Shown: in pieces, positions 12,334 to 24,570 of the stretch | Layout: every line of letters begins with the position of its first letter | How positions within the stretch are numbered: position 1 is the stretch's first letter | Assembly (NCBI GenBank): GCA_023375675.1 | Contig: JALQBC010000010.1 | Location: 868,001 to 932,000, forward strand | From: Cytospora piceicola | Lineage: Eukaryota > Ascomycota > Sordariomycetes > Diaporthales > Cytosporaceae | Length of the DNA: 64,000 nucleotides | Reading direction: 5' to 3' | The notes under the pieces: generated by a model | Told to the model about the DNA's origin: nothing | Seen by the model: the letters and a program-made list of their open reading frames with translations, nothing else | Database searches by the model: none | Made by a program: the position numbers and the translations under genes

Positions 12334-12546
12334 CCTTACGGAAAGAAGCGGAGAAGAATAAAATAATCGGTAGCAAAGGTACAGTGGTATAATCCTTGTC
12401 TACAAAGCTGAATTATGCCGGTACAATACTTTCAGTCCCAGAGCATGATACATAGATGAATCGAACCTGGATCCTCCTCCTAGGCCGCTAATAATCCTGA
12501 AAACGTTATACATATGCATTCGTCAATAAACAGGCCGAGCTTGACA

Positions 12547-15500
12547 CTACAGGCTCGGCGGCATTGGAGCGCCCACTGGAGAATTGGATGCTGTTCCTTC
12601 TCCTAGATAAGAGGTAGTCCGTGCTCTCTTCGGACCTTTCCTCCCCTTACTTCCATGGCTGATATTGAGTCCGGGCAAAGTTACCCTTCCTGCCTGGAAG
12701 GGCATAAGATACCCAACCATTGGCATTGGAATTATTGGCACCATTGGCATTCCAATAGTAGGCCAGCCTTGCAGGGCATTGCCGCAGGAATCGCATGAGT
12801 AACTTAGAGTGTGTTGGTGGCGGTCTGCCCGCGGTGGAGGAAAACGTCTTCTTCTTGGTCGGCCGTGGTCCTGTCCCCAAACAGACGTGGAAATCGTTTC
12901 ATTGTCGCGGAATGGACTGTATGTGTCTGATGGATTGCCATCTTCACGTCCAATTTCGCTTTCTTCTACTCGATGAGGGCTGTTTGTGTCTCTATATCCG
13001 GGCTCTTCATCAATTCCGTTCTGGCCGCCCGGGCTTGCTGAAGTTGCCGTATGAAAACTTGACACAGACTCCGAGTCACTTAGATCTTCTCCGAGATCCA
13101 CAGCATTTGAGGCTTCTCCGCGAGGCCTGTGCATAGAAGAGGCTAGCGTCACTGCGACCGCCATCATCTCGTCGCTCGGCCGGCTCTCACTATCCTGATT
13201 TCCACCTCTTTCTGTATGCTCAGAATTGCCAGATGTCCCAGCCGACGACGCTGCTGCCAGATCTGATAATCTGGAACCCCGAGTTCTCAAAGTCGTGGCG
13301 CGGGTCATTTCAGGACGCTGCATTGATAAATCTGATGTTGGGGAAGACTCTCTCCAGCGACGCCGTCCTCGGCTGTGTTGCCTATATGGACGATTGAAGC
13401 AATCTGAATGTGTAAAATCACCGTTGTATACATTTGAGTCTGTCGACCGTAGAGACTGGGATCGTGGACGCTGTTCTTGATGATGATCTGGCATCTGCAT
13501 CGGCATCGGCGGCAGGTGCCAAACGGACATAGCCGGTGGGTTGAACAAACGTGAGAAGTCGAGAAGCGCATTGTAGATCCCGTTGTGTATGGAGCGCTCG
13601 ATATGCTTGGAGAGCACTCGGACCTGGCCGGACAAATCCTCCGTAGTAGTATCAGGGGTATCAGAGGAGTTAGCGTCGATTATCGTCGGCTCGTCCACGG
13701 TGTTTCGGATGTGCCCACTGGACGGCGACTCTTGTCCCCGTGTGGCGGGCAGTGCGGGCTCATGGGCAGCCAACGGGGCCGTGACTGGACATGCAGGTCT
13801 CGGCACTCTAGCGGTACAGCTTACATGCGATACATGATTTGCTGACGCGCTGACGTAGACATCCGCACTAGGTTCGTCGTTGTCGAGGGCCATCCCAAGC
13901 CGAGAAGTTTGATCTGGTACTTGTTTTTCTTTCCCCGTGCTACGCTCACGCTTCATGTCCGCGTCAACACCTGCCATCCTCGGCGCCCGCGAATGTTCCT
14001 CTCTAACTACGATCCAATTATCATAGCCATTCTCACTAAGCGGTGGCTGTGAAGGGTCCTGGTGTCCAGGACTTGGTTGTCTTTCGGAGTCAGTTATACC
14101 ACTCTGTTTCCGTGGTCTTTGACTTGCAGGCGGTGGTTGCGAAGGGGGCGGGGTGGAGCCGGAGGACTTCTTGGTTTGTGAATGAAGAAGGGGAGGTCTG
14201 AAGTCTGCTTCATGAGTTGCCGGTCGATCCGGAGCAGTCAGAGCAGTCCCTTGCTGGACTTTGGTGACATGCTTGTCTAAATCGTGGATTAGCAGGTGAG
14301 TTCCGGTGTTCCACCATTTTTACTCACCATCTCTGTAATGCGTGCTAGCGTTTAATAGATCGTAGATGCGTTTATTGTCTAATGCTTTCGATACTACGAT
14401 GGTATCTCCCTAACAACACGAATTATCAATACGCGGATGCCCGAGGCCTCAAAACCAACGTGCTGTGCACTAGGAGTGTTCAAGCGACTTACCTCTTCAC
14501 GATAGGGATATCCAAAGTCTTTCAAAGCTCGCTGCGAAACAAGATGATGCGGAAATAGTGTACTGTCATTTCGCGGATACCGATCGTCCTTGGAGGATTG
14601 GGAAGCCTCGCTGCTTGATTCTGACGACACACTGCTGTCCGGGCTGTAATGTCTCATCTGTTGTAACGACCCTTGTAATCGCATGAGTCGAACCTCTTGA
14701 TTGATAGAGGACAAAATGGTCTCTAGACTTCGCCACCGATCCTGCTCCCTTGTCTGAAATCTGTCCTCTCGTTCATGCTGCTCGCGGAGCATCTCTTCTT
14801 TTAGGCTTTTTGAGGCTGTTTCATGGCCACCGCGGCGGACCCTCTCTTCATTCCGCAGAAGTGCCTCGTTTGCACTCCGTTCTCGCTGCTGACGCCGTAT
14901 CCACCCATCTGATGGTTTTCGGTCTGATTCATGATCAAGGCGGCGGAGCCTTGCCAAATCTGCCTGTAGTGCCTCGATGTGACTCTGTTCTTGCTGTTCG
15001 TGACGTATCCATATATCTTTCAGCGAGCGGCGTAGCCTTGCCGCATTTTTCAACAGGGCATCAATATCTCTCCAATTATCAGCAATAGCGCTTTGGTTTT
15101 CCTCCATTTCTCGCTGGAACATTCTCCTCTCCATGTCGTCAATCGACCGGGCCATTGCAGGCATTCTGGTAGCACCCCACCCAGCCTTCGACCTCTGATA
15201 CTCTGTCCGTCTCCAAATATCCTCATCTAACTCAGATCGCCGTTGTCGTCCGTACGGTTTGTATGGCACCGTTTCTTTGGTTCTGTTCTGGTCCCTCTCG
15301 TATCTTCTGGGCAAGTTCTGTTCCCAATTGACAGATCTTCCCGAGGTTCGCTCCTTCGACCGGGGCCTGTCCCCCCAGCCATGATGCTTCTCGGCCAACT
15401 GCTCTCTGCTTTGATCTTCATACTCTGCACGAGGAGCCGCAAATGCCTTCGAAGCTCGCGCTATTTTAGCATCATTCTTCCGTCGTTGAAGTTCATTGAA

Positions 15501-15818
15501 CTTCGAGTCCAAGCCTGGGTCACGTGTTGAAGCCCTGCCTATTGATGGCGGTCTGGACTCTTGCCTTTCGGGTCGGTAAGATGAGTAGTCGGTCTTCGGC
15601 AAGATGAATGAGGGTGTATGCCGATATTCAACCAGCATACGGCCAGTGGTTTGTCGTACTGGGTCGGTTGGTCCAGAACCATGAGAGATTTTGTGAGAGT
15701 ACTTGTGGGAAGAGGACCGAGGGGTATATTGGCGAAACCGGCTGCGAACACTAGATACCGCATCAGGAAGTGAAGAATGGTCACGCATACCCCGAACTCG
15801 TGAGTGACCGTCGGCCAT
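12547..15818 (-). CDS. Large disordered protein with a DUF8035-like segment
   Basis: Three exons are modelled: 15818-14493, 14409-14328 and 14276-12547, giving 1045 aa. Introns are 83 nt (GTAAGT...TTAG) and 51 nt (GTGAGT...TTAG), and phases agree. The start MADGHSRV was chosen for its ACCATGG context; the frame stays open to 15899. The N-terminal half is Arg/Glu-rich and coiled-coil-like. The spliced segment across exons 1-3 reads LVSQRALKDFGYPYREE, then GDTIVVSKALDNKRIYDLL, which resembles the fungal DUF8035 module by eye. The C-terminal 570 residues are Ser/Pro-rich and disordered, with a Pro/Met-rich patch near the end. No catalytic motif is seen. It is transcribed away from the neighbouring NLR across about 1.2 kb. 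Confidence 0.7.
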
Positions 15819-17016
15819 GGTCAAAACAAACGAGAAATATGCGATGCACGCCCTTTGGAGCTGCTGGACGCGCCAGTGACAGCGAAGCAGAGCTAACACT
15901 ACTAGCTGAAGTGCAGGAGGCGAGACGTTCCCCGTACTGAGCCCAAGTTGCGCAGTGGCTGTGGCCTAAACCTTGTTGGGGCCGTCCTGACGTCGTTGCT
16001 GAGCTCAAAACCCCTTGTTGGTCGCATCACTCATTGCAGGCTTACACAGGTTTTGCACATGCAGATTGTGCGCCACACACTATCTCATGCCTTGTTCTTT
16101 TTTCTTTCTTTTTTGTAAATATAGAATATAGCAAGATCTCAAGGAAGGGCACGGCGGTACTGAAGATTTGATGTTGTTGGATAAATTGGGACTATTTCTG
16201 GAGAGGGATATGTACTGTATCGGGTGAGAGCATCGCCTCAGCCTCCTGCGCCATCACGGGCTCAAGTCTTTCTAGTTTGTAACGTTGCACAAGTATTATT
16301 AGGTACATGTATGCACAGCTACCACACCATGGGTCCGAAGTGGATGCCAATAGTCAGCAATAAATACCACATTAATATCACGGGGCCGATAGCGAGGCGT
16401 CCTGCTTACACATTCGGGGACCGGTGAACCATATGGGCATGCGCAGCAGTTCAAATAGGAGGGTTACAGATTGCTGCACAGCCCGCGCCTCTTTACCCCC
16501 CCCCCCCCCCCGGGGTCAGCACAAAATAAGCTGCTAGAAGTCTACTCAGGTATCCCACCGTGCATCTTCTGTGTGTCAGATTGCGCTATAATTCTTCAGG
16601 TACATCTTGATACTTTTCACTGAAAAAGAACCTGTTTCGTGTACTAGAACTTGTTGGACATCCAGCTATCAGACCATATTCATTCCTAGTTCTCTATGGG
16701 TGGTCAGCCTTTTAGTTGGCTAGTGTAGTGGTTCTATTCGACAGTAAACCTCGACAGAGCCGCAAAAACGACCATGGCGGAAGTTGGAAAACAGCACATC
16801 TACTTTTCCCGCACCAATTATCAGCTCAATTATGATACTTATGTCGATAAAACCCCATGAAATAGATTTCACGAAATGTCAGTTGACAGAGGATGCGCCC
16901 GGTCAATCTTATCCACAAAAATTCCAGCATAATCACCGCGATATAGGTTACTTGCACTTACATTTGCCCTCGGTCGCACGTGCTCCCCGGTCTCACCCCT
17001 TGAACGTGTTACCGAA
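15819..17016. other. Divergent intergenic region upstream of the NLR
   Basis: This is the shared 5' region of the DUF8035-like gene and the NLR. It holds a C-run at 16495-16511 and no supported ORF. Confidence 0.4.
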
Positions 17017-20000
17017 ATGTCGTATCAACCTAGCCCAAACAACGCTGAGCCGTCCGGGTCCGGAGTAATCGAGGCTCGTAACCTCAGTCTAGGCAATCAG
17101 CCACTTCATTCTGGCCATGGCAACATGAACGTCATGACGGCCGGTGGTATTCTCCAACAAATCGAGCATTACCATGTCAATTATAACCAGGCCGAAAGAC
17201 AATCTAGTTCGTGCTCCGGAGAAGGAAACCAGCATCATGGATATTGACGACTGACGAGCTATTGTCTATAGATACCAGCCTCGGAGACTGGCTGAAATCA
17301 CAATCATCGCCATTCTATATTCATTCGTTGAACCGTCACGCCATGCTCCGAGAGCAAAGAATGGGGGACACTTGTAGCTGGGTTCTAGAACATACCGATT
17401 TCATGCAATGGACACAGAACAAGGAAGAAACCTCCCGGCTGTGGGTTCATGGAATACGTAAGCCACGCACGCGGCGCTACCTACTGCTGCCATAAAAAAA
17501 GGAATAGCGTCCCATGTAACGCTAACATCTGCTTCAACAGTCGGATCCGGCAAAAGCGTGCTTGCGTGAGTTTTTATCCCCGAGGGTCTTTTTCCAGCTC
17601 ACCACATGTGCTAACTTTCCTCCAGTAGCTTTGTCATCGACCACCTACAGGCTTTGGTTAATCAGAATGACAACGACGCCTGCATTTTCTTCTACTTCGA
17701 AGACGATAAGCCTATCAAACCGACACTTTCCCAAATTCTGGCTGTTCTGCTTCAACAACTTGTACAGGATAAGCAGGGCAAGGGGAAGAAGATTGCTGAA
17801 CGGCTTGCAACGAAGCATGACGAGTATCAAGCCCTCGGTCATGAAGCCCCTCCCACAGCCGACGAGTACCGCAACCTTTTCAACGCTCAGGTTGCTGTCT
17901 TTCGTCGGGTTTATATGGTCGTTGATTCCCTTGACAGCTGTGGGTCTTCCATCCCTGAGGCAACCCTGGTGGAAATGCTTCAAACCATAAAACAACTTCC
18001 GCCCAACGTCAACGTCATATTCACGACCCGCTCTGGATCGTTCATCGGCAAAAAGGTTCAAAATGGTGGCAGATATACGCAACTTTCCATATTGGTTCCA
18101 AATCCAACTGATATCAGGCTGTTCGTCGAGGGCCACATAGCGAACAATGCGAACCTGCGTCGCGTCATAGAAGAAGGCCAGCAAAGCAATCCGGAATTCA
18201 AAGAAGAAGTGTTTGCTTGCATCCAGGATGGTGCTAAAGATATGTAAGTCCCGCACGCTGTGCTCCGCGGCATCGACGAGGCAGAACCAGTTGACGGCTA
18301 AGTCGTTCTACAGGTTCACCCTTGCGACATTGATGATGAATAATCTGTGCAAGCAAGGAACTCTGGGCGAGTTCAAAAGTTCTATGAGAGAACGCCCTGG
18401 AAACTGGTCATCTGCATTCGACACTGTGATCACACGAATTCAACAACAAGACAATCGCGATCGAAAATTCGCTAAATTTGTCCTGACCTGCCTGATATAC
18501 GCTGTACGTCCTCTCACGGTTAATGAGCTGGTGCACAGCTTTACTCTCCAGTCTACTGGAAAAACGTCGAACCGGGAGTTCCATCGATCTGAGGACGACC
18601 TGGCCGTGTGCAAGGGTCTTGTGGTTGTGGAATCAAGGATGAATCTGAAGTATGTGCGGATTGTTCACGAGTCTGTCCACGGTGACCTTGAAGCTCAAAA
18701 ACTGGTGCACGAGAGCCCTCACGAATTCATGGCAAGGTTGTGCCTGAAATATCTCCTCTCAGATGACTTCATTGGCGCGGTCTCCTCGGCCGAGGCTCTT
18801 GAGCGCCGTCGCGAAGAATTCGCCTTTCTTGACTACGCAGCCACCAATTTTGTCAAACATCTGCACCGCAGCGGACAGTCTATCAGTCCCGAGACCGAGG
18901 CACAGGTCATGCACCTACTAGGGCATCCGAAAAAGTTGAAAAGCTGTTTTCAAATCATACTGATGGATCCGAAAGCATACACCGATAGCGTTCTGGCAGC
19001 CATATTCCTGAATCTCCCAGCGTTTGCTGAGAAACTCATCAATAAGGGGTCAGAAGTCGATTCTAGGTATGAGAAAGGACCTACAGCTCTACACTGGGCA
19101 GCAAGGCTTGGTAACATTACCTCTATCGAGTTGCTTCTGAAGCACAAAGCTCGCCTGGACGTCAAAGACGAGCGCGGAGACACCCCACTGCACAAGGCAG
19201 TAATCAACGAATACACAAGCGATGCTTCAAGGCATAGGAGTGTGATCAAGCGGCTCGTGGTTGCGGAGCCTGGAACTATGAACATCAAGAACAATGCCGG
19301 ACTCACTGCCTTCCAATGGGCTATACGATACAGCCCTTTCTGGGTCGCAGAGCTCTTGGCTGAGCATCAACCTGAGACAAAGATCAATGTTACACGCGAC
19401 CAACCTGATTCACCACTCCGAGACGTCATGAGATATGTTCCTTCAAGTGAGAAAGCTCGAATTGCGCGAGCGTTGCTCAGGAAGGGTGTATCCCTAAACG
19501 AGAAAGCCTTCGATGGATGGCACCCACTCGTTGATGCGGCCGAATACGGTGAACCAGAGCTTGTCAAGCTCTTGATCGGACATGGTTCCCCAATCGAGAT
19601 CAGAAATGGCGAAGGACACACACCGCTACGACAGGCCTTACTATACAAACACTTCAGCTTAGTACAGCTTCTTGTGGCCCACAAAGCCGACATTGATTCG
19701 AGAACCAAGGATGGGGGCACATTGTTGATCGAGGCTGTCAAGGGAGGTCGGGCTCCAGCTGTCTGGTGGCTGTTGGAAAACGGGGCCAAGCCCAACGAAC
19801 AAGACACGACGGGATCAACATCACTCCACTGGGCGGTTCAAATGAAATCATCATCTCTGGTCTGGCTGCTACTGGCTAAAAAAGCCAATGTTCATATTCG
19901 AAATAGCACTGGGATGTCCGCCATCGACCTGGCTGCCCAAGATGGTCAGTTCGCTCTGTTATGGCTCCTCCTCGACCAGGGCGCACCGGCCGAGGAGAAA

Positions 20001-20546
20001 AGCATCGAAAGCCATCAGGGCTTATCGGCGCTGCATCATGCTGCTATACAGGGGCATGGGAACATTGCGACACTGCTCTTGTCGAAAGGGGTAGATATCA
20101 ACGCTAGGGACCAGGCCGGAATGACTGCTCTTATACACTCCACACGTCAGAAAGATCAGAAAACGATGAATATCTTACTACAAAAGGGTGCCCTACCTGA
20201 CATACAAGACAACTACGGGGCCACAGCATTACACTATGCCACTCGTTCGAGGTGCTCCGAGCGCGAGCGTGTGAAGCTAATGCTCATCCTAATCGAGGCC
20301 AAGGCTGACCCGAATGTGCAAGACAGCTTCAAAGAAACACCGCTCATGCTATCAGCTAAGAAAGGACTTGAAACCGAGGTCTTTACTCTCCTAGACTATG
20401 GTGCAAGCGTTGGAATACGGAATGCAGAAGGCCACACGGCAAGGGACTTAGCAGAGGCAGGGGGTTTTAGGGGAATTGTAGCGGATATAGACGAGCATCC
20501 TAGGCCAGATGTCCTCGATCAAGCTGCGAGCGAAAATTCGGTCTAA
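17017..20546 (+). CDS. NLR: amyloid-like motif, NACHT NTPase, ankyrin repeats
   Basis: Five exons are modelled: 17017-17206, 17272-17457, 17541-17565, 17626-18243 and 18314-20546, giving 1083 aa. The N-terminal 70 residues are short, Gly/Asn/Gln-rich and hold SGHGNMNV (33-39), similar to motifs at the ends of the two neighbouring SesA proteins. TCSWVLEHTDF leads to a Walker A HGILGSGKSVLA (GKS about 129-131) and a Walker B MVVDSLD (about 230-236). At least ten ankyrin repeats fill residues 590-1060 (for example TALHWAARLGN and GDTPLHKAV). This is the layout of fungal STAND/NLR receptors, which oligomerise on ligand binding and template a partner effector. The first intron has a weak donor (GTTCGT) but a CTGAC branch site and the right phase; the other three are canonical. 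Its stop overlaps the stop of the minus-strand SesA gene. Confidence 0.85.
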
Positions 20547-21172
20547 TTCAGATACCGAGTGGAGCCACTGCTGAAGTTGACAGGGCCCTCGAAAACACCG
20601 CTGATTTGAGACCCGTGACTAATATTCTGATCTCCTACTCCGGAGTGAGTAATAATCATTCCGGACCCCCTGTTGGACATTGATATAAGTGCCACTCTGG
20701 AAGCCGTCCGTCCAGAGTCCAATTTCGCGATGAGTTCTTTCATTTCTGAGCGTTTCGCGGCTCGTATAGCGTGGTTGGCAGTCAGAACCTGCAAGTCTTC
20801 CGATATCCCTCTGGACAGCGTTGCCACCTTCTCGGCCTTGGTTGTTGCCCTCCATGCAATGTAGAACCTGAGAACTCTGGCTGATTCATCTGGGACTGCA
20901 AGATTGCTGAAAATAGATTGTGTCTTCTCGGCTTTTCGTCGACAACTCTCGAGGCAAGATGTCATATTCTTCAGGGACAGGTCAGACTGGACATCGATCA
21001 TTCCCTCCTGGGCAATCTGGAGGGTATCTTGTATGAGGGGCAATCGTGAAGCGACGTCATGGAGAGATGATGGTAAACTTGACGCGGATTTGAAAGCGTC
21101 GTAGACTTTCATAGAAGCGTCGATAATGCTAATAATAGATGAAATAAGTCCTACGACGTCGGCAACTGACAT
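20543..21172 (-). CDS. SesA-domain protein with C-terminal amyloid-like motif (effector 1)
   Basis: A single exon gives 209 aa. Residues 1-150 match the fungal SesA / NACHT N-terminal helical domain: a hydrophobic first helix (ADVVGLISSIISIIDASMKV), then LPSSLHDVASRLPLIQDTL, a Cys/Lys/Glu helix, and ISEDLQVLTANHAIRAA. The C-terminal 33 residues are Gly/Ser/Asn-rich and hold GVGDQNISHGS (178-188) and VFEGPVNFSSGS. In the family, SesA-type domains act in cell death or incompatibility and a short C-terminal motif is templated by an NLR. Here the NLR ends tail-to-tail and its stop codon overlaps this one (20543-20546), which supports pairing. The motif assignment rests on eye comparison. Confidence 0.8.
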   Translation of the reverse strand: MSVADVVGLISSIISIIDASMKVYDAFKSASSLPSSLHDVASRLPLIQDTLQIAQEGMIDVQSDLSLKNMTSCLESCRRKAEKTQSIFSNLAVPDESARVLRFYIAWRATTKAEKVATLSRGISEDLQVLTANHAIRAAKRSEMKELIAKLDSGRTASRVALISMSNRGSGMIITHSGVGDQNISHGSQISGVFEGPVNFSSGSTRYLN

Positions 21173-22603
21173 CTCGAAGTCGTTAAGGTGCTGAATGTGA
21201 TTTGATATTATGTAGAGGGTAGTAAATATCTGCCTCTGATCCCAGAGCTTCCATCATCGATTATGTATTGCATAACGGAAGGCGAACAGCTACGTGACTG
21301 GCAAGAATCTTGACAGGCCCCCGCCCCCGCAGCGTGGATTGGGTAGTACATACGATATGGTTTTTGGATCATTGCATGGATCAGGTAGCACAATGTCTGA
21401 TAGGGCACCTGGGCAGTGGAGCCACCCTTACTATTGCCACTCTGGCACTGCCTGGCTTACAGTCACACGGGTTCACTGCCTCACGGTGGGACCCGACCGA
21501 TTATGCATGCAAGTCAACACAGCCTGACAGCTCGCGGTCTGGCGGTGTTGCGGACCGACTAAGCTACCTAGTAGGCGGCTGAGCCAACACAGCCTGACAT
21601 CTCGCGGTGTCGCGGACCGACTAAGCTAGGCGGCTGAGCTGGCAGTGTATATGCATGGAACCAAATGAGGTAGCCAGGTGATCAAGCTTGCAGGTATCAC
21701 AGGGGGGGCGCCACGTTGACTGTGTACCTTGTGTGACGGTGTGGGTCTCGGCTATACACGCCTGAATTTGCGACTTCTAAGTAAAATTCAACAACTTTAG
21801 ACACTGATCTTTTTCCCTTTTTTTTCTTTTTCTTCGCAGAAGGGCTGGCTAGGGTGAGGGGGCGTGTCCGGCGAGAGGCCGGTACGGCCGTACCCGAGTT
21901 CCCAGAGGACCAACCTGTAGCTACCTAGGATGTTTATGGTCCAGCGAGTAGCGACCGGAGTGTCACCTCGAAGATTATGTATTTTTAGTAGGTGACTTGT
22001 AGCTGTATTCATTGGCTACCTAGGTAAATTGCGGCCCACACCGTCATGTAAGCCCGGTACACAGTCAACGCAGCGCCCCCCGTATCACAGCAGAAGTTCG
22101 GCAAAATGGCGATGTGCACGCCCGCCTGGGCGCCACGCAGCAGCAAAGTTGCCTACTCTCGCCAGCCTCTCGCCAGCCTCTCTCATCTACCCCACGTTGT
22201 ACGGGGCACCTAATCACCTGCACAGGCAGCCACAACGTGCCGAATCGAGCTGTCTATCACACTTCATATTCAGACCGAACAGCATATGATTGAAAATAGT
22301 TTGCATATGGCCCGGGGGCGGGGACTTGGCAGGCCAGAGCTGCCGTCTGGTTGCCCAGGCGTTGATGCAGTGCGCTTCTTAATTCAACCAACCACTCATG
22401 ATGTAGGATCCTTTTGTAGACCCAGCTGTAGATAAATAACGAGGCGAGGGCCCCCGGCAAAAGCACACATTCTCTACCCTAGGGTACTCTGTTTATTTCG
22501 CTGATACCTGTCTACCTGGGGCATCAGACCTCGCTGCGAACGCACACCAAACGTTTACCCCTTATCAAGTTCAAAATCACAGTTATCACGAAACACAGAC
22601 AAC
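21173..22603. other. Intergenic between the two SesA genes
   Basis: It holds the divergent 5' regions of both SesA genes, a tandem duplication near 21514-21634, and CTAGG-core palindromes at 22017 and 22478. No gene was recognised. Confidence 0.45.
21514..21634. repeat. Imperfect tandem duplication (about 60-70 bp unit)
   Basis: The block CAACACAGCCTGACA...CTCGCGG...GCGGACCGACTAAGCTA...GGCGGCTGAG occurs twice in direct orientation. The second copy has small deletions. It lies upstream of both SesA genes. Confidence 0.7.
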
Positions 22604-23298
22604 ATGCCCCGACCAACTTTTGCGAGGAGCCAACTTTCGTCGGAACTGAGTAGCTTCTCTTCGAGGATCAAAGAGTTAGTAGCATCTGTCAGTCAACAAG
22701 CAATGTTGAGGCTGTTGAGGATCTTCCAGAAGTTTTCTCCGAAGTGGCCAACTGGCTTCCAGACACCGAGAAAGCCCTCACGCACTCACAAAAGCGGCTC
22801 CAGCGCAACAACACGCAAGCGGATGATGAACACTATCAGAAGCTAGTGCAGACTTTGGACGAATGCAATCACATCGCGGGCAAATTGACGCGCATCTATC
22901 AATACGTCTTATTTCAAGAGGGACAGACGGCTCCGGAACGATATCAAAGTTACGCGTCTCCTAGCGAGACTGTCGAGAAGCTTATGATTAAAATGTTGAA
23001 GGGGTTACTAGAGCTGAAGGAGCCCCCACTCACTCTTATCAACGACGAAGAGGCCGCGAGACTACAAGCGGGGCTAGACGACTTAGACAAGCTTCCACCG
23101 TCTCTGCTCGAGAATAAAGCTGGGAACACGTTCACAAACCGTGGGAATGGCACTCAGGCTAACCATGTTGGGACGGGGGACCTGAACATCAACCAAGGCA
23201 AGAATGCACCGATGGTAAACAGTGGAAGGTTCGGGGGGTCAGTGAACTTCTATAGTTCAGAGCCACCAGAAGGTGGGAACCACAAGAAGCAGAAGTAG
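22604..23298 (+). CDS. SesA-like protein with amyloid-like repeats (effector 2), apparent frameshift
   Basis: The C-terminal frame (about 22705-23298) reads DLPEVFSEVANWLPDTEKAL, then QTLDECNHIAGKL, then DDLDKLPPSLLENKAGN. These are typical of the SesA helical domain and its LPPSL linker. The tail holds two tandem G-x-G-type motifs, RGNGTQANH and GTGDLNINQGK, then RFGGSVNFYSS, echoing the end of effector 1. The probable start ATG 22604 lies one frame away (SSELSSFSSRIKELVASVSQ), and that frame is lost at about 22690-22720. Tiny GT-AG introns (for example 41 nt from the GTAGCA donor) would restore phase but are unusually short, so a one-base deletion is equally possible. The motif is intact; whether the gene is expressed is uncertain. 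Confidence 0.65.
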
Positions 23299-24175
23299 CA
23301 TGGGATTTCTCACTAAGACGACAATCTTACCTAGTGATAGTGTTTATGTGATTGATTTAGTGCTGGAATCCTGGCATCCGATCCTTTACGAGGACAGCGG
23401 AAGAAACCAGCGCAGGGCAATGCTAGAAAACAAAACCCGTCTATAGGCCAACTATCTTCCTCGTCCCTTCCACTGCTTGAAGGCGCCAGCACTGAGTTGT
23501 AAAGTAGAATGAGTATGTATGGTGCGGCCTCTTTGAAACAGCGAAGCTATCAACAGAATGTACAGCCATCCATCTCGGCAGTGCGAATATCCGGTCTCGT
23601 CTACGGATGGCCAAAAACACCGGGGTTTTTTTTCAAAACACACTGTTTTCAAGTTTGCCACTGAAAGAGAATGTTTTTAATGTTTTTTACGCCCCACTCC
23701 TCCTGGTGGGTCGCAAGACGAAATGCTAGGGACATAACCCTAACCCTTTCTAATTTCTGCCCCAGAGCCTCCAGCTTCCTTTTAACGTGCCTTCAGGAGC
23801 CTCAATATTACCCCTTTCGGAAGGCTATTTCAAACACTATTTGCTTTTGTCAAATAAAAGTGTGTGATATGGCATTTCACATACAAATTACAAAAAACCT
23901 AAACACCCAAATTGGCCATCTCTACTCGTCGTTTCCAAGCTTAAGACGGAGAACATCCTCTACGCGCAATAATCATTCCTTTATATACGCAAGCTCTATC
24001 TCATTTTACGGGTAGCATGTTAGCCTTTTTCGCCTGTAAAACGTCCGTGCACTAACAGCCTGTTAGCCGATAACGATTTACGCCTGTAAAACGGCTTAGT
24101 ACTAACAGACAATGTGTATTAGCTGTTAGGTTAAGGTTTTTTTTTTCAGGGTTAGGGTATCTTTTAGAGAGGGGG
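23299..24175. other. Gene-free stretch leading into the AT-rich island
   Basis: No supported gene was found. Near 24030-24110 the 13-mer CGCCTGTAAAACG occurs twice, each followed by a similar ACTAACAG block, which may be the decayed end of a repeat element. Confidence 0.4.
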
Positions 24176-24180
24176 GGGGG

Positions 24181-24196
24181 CTAGCTAGCTAGCTAG

Positions 24197-24236
<40 letters not shown>

Positions 24237-24321
24237 TTAAATAAGTAAGTAAGTAAATAACTAATTAAATAATAAAATAACTAACTAAGTAACTAATTAA
24301 ATAACTAAATAACTAACTAAA

Positions 24322-24357
<36 letters not shown>

Positions 24358-24570
24358 TAAGTAAGTAAATAAGTAAATAAATAAGTAAGTAAGTAAGTAA
24401 ATAAGTTAGTAAGTAAGTTAGTAAGTAAGTAAGTAAGTAAGTAAGTATATAAGTAAATAAATAAATAAGTAAGTAAGTAAGTAAGTTAATAAGTAAGTTA
24501 ATAACTAAGTAAGTAAGTAAGTAAGTAAGTAAGTATATAAGTAAATAAATAAGTAAGTAAGTAAGTAGAG
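24181..24570. repeat. Tetranucleotide microsatellite (CTAA/GTAA)n
   Basis: About 390 bp of near-continuous 4-bp units: CTAG, CTAA, then GTAA with TTAA and AAAT variants. A second block lies at about 25022-25145. The unit is not a telomere repeat. Confidence 0.9.

Noticed and set aside
12440..12500. CCAGGTTCGATTC on the minus strand, resembling a tRNA B box
   Set aside because: The flanking bases do not form a T stem, acceptor stem or A box.
16784..17068. 94-aa ORF overlapping the NLR start
   Set aside because: A different frame from the NLR exon, no motif; the NLR start at 17017 explains the region better.
23728..23750. CATAACCCTAACCC, telomere-like
   Set aside because: Fewer than three units and no array; not evidence of a telomere.
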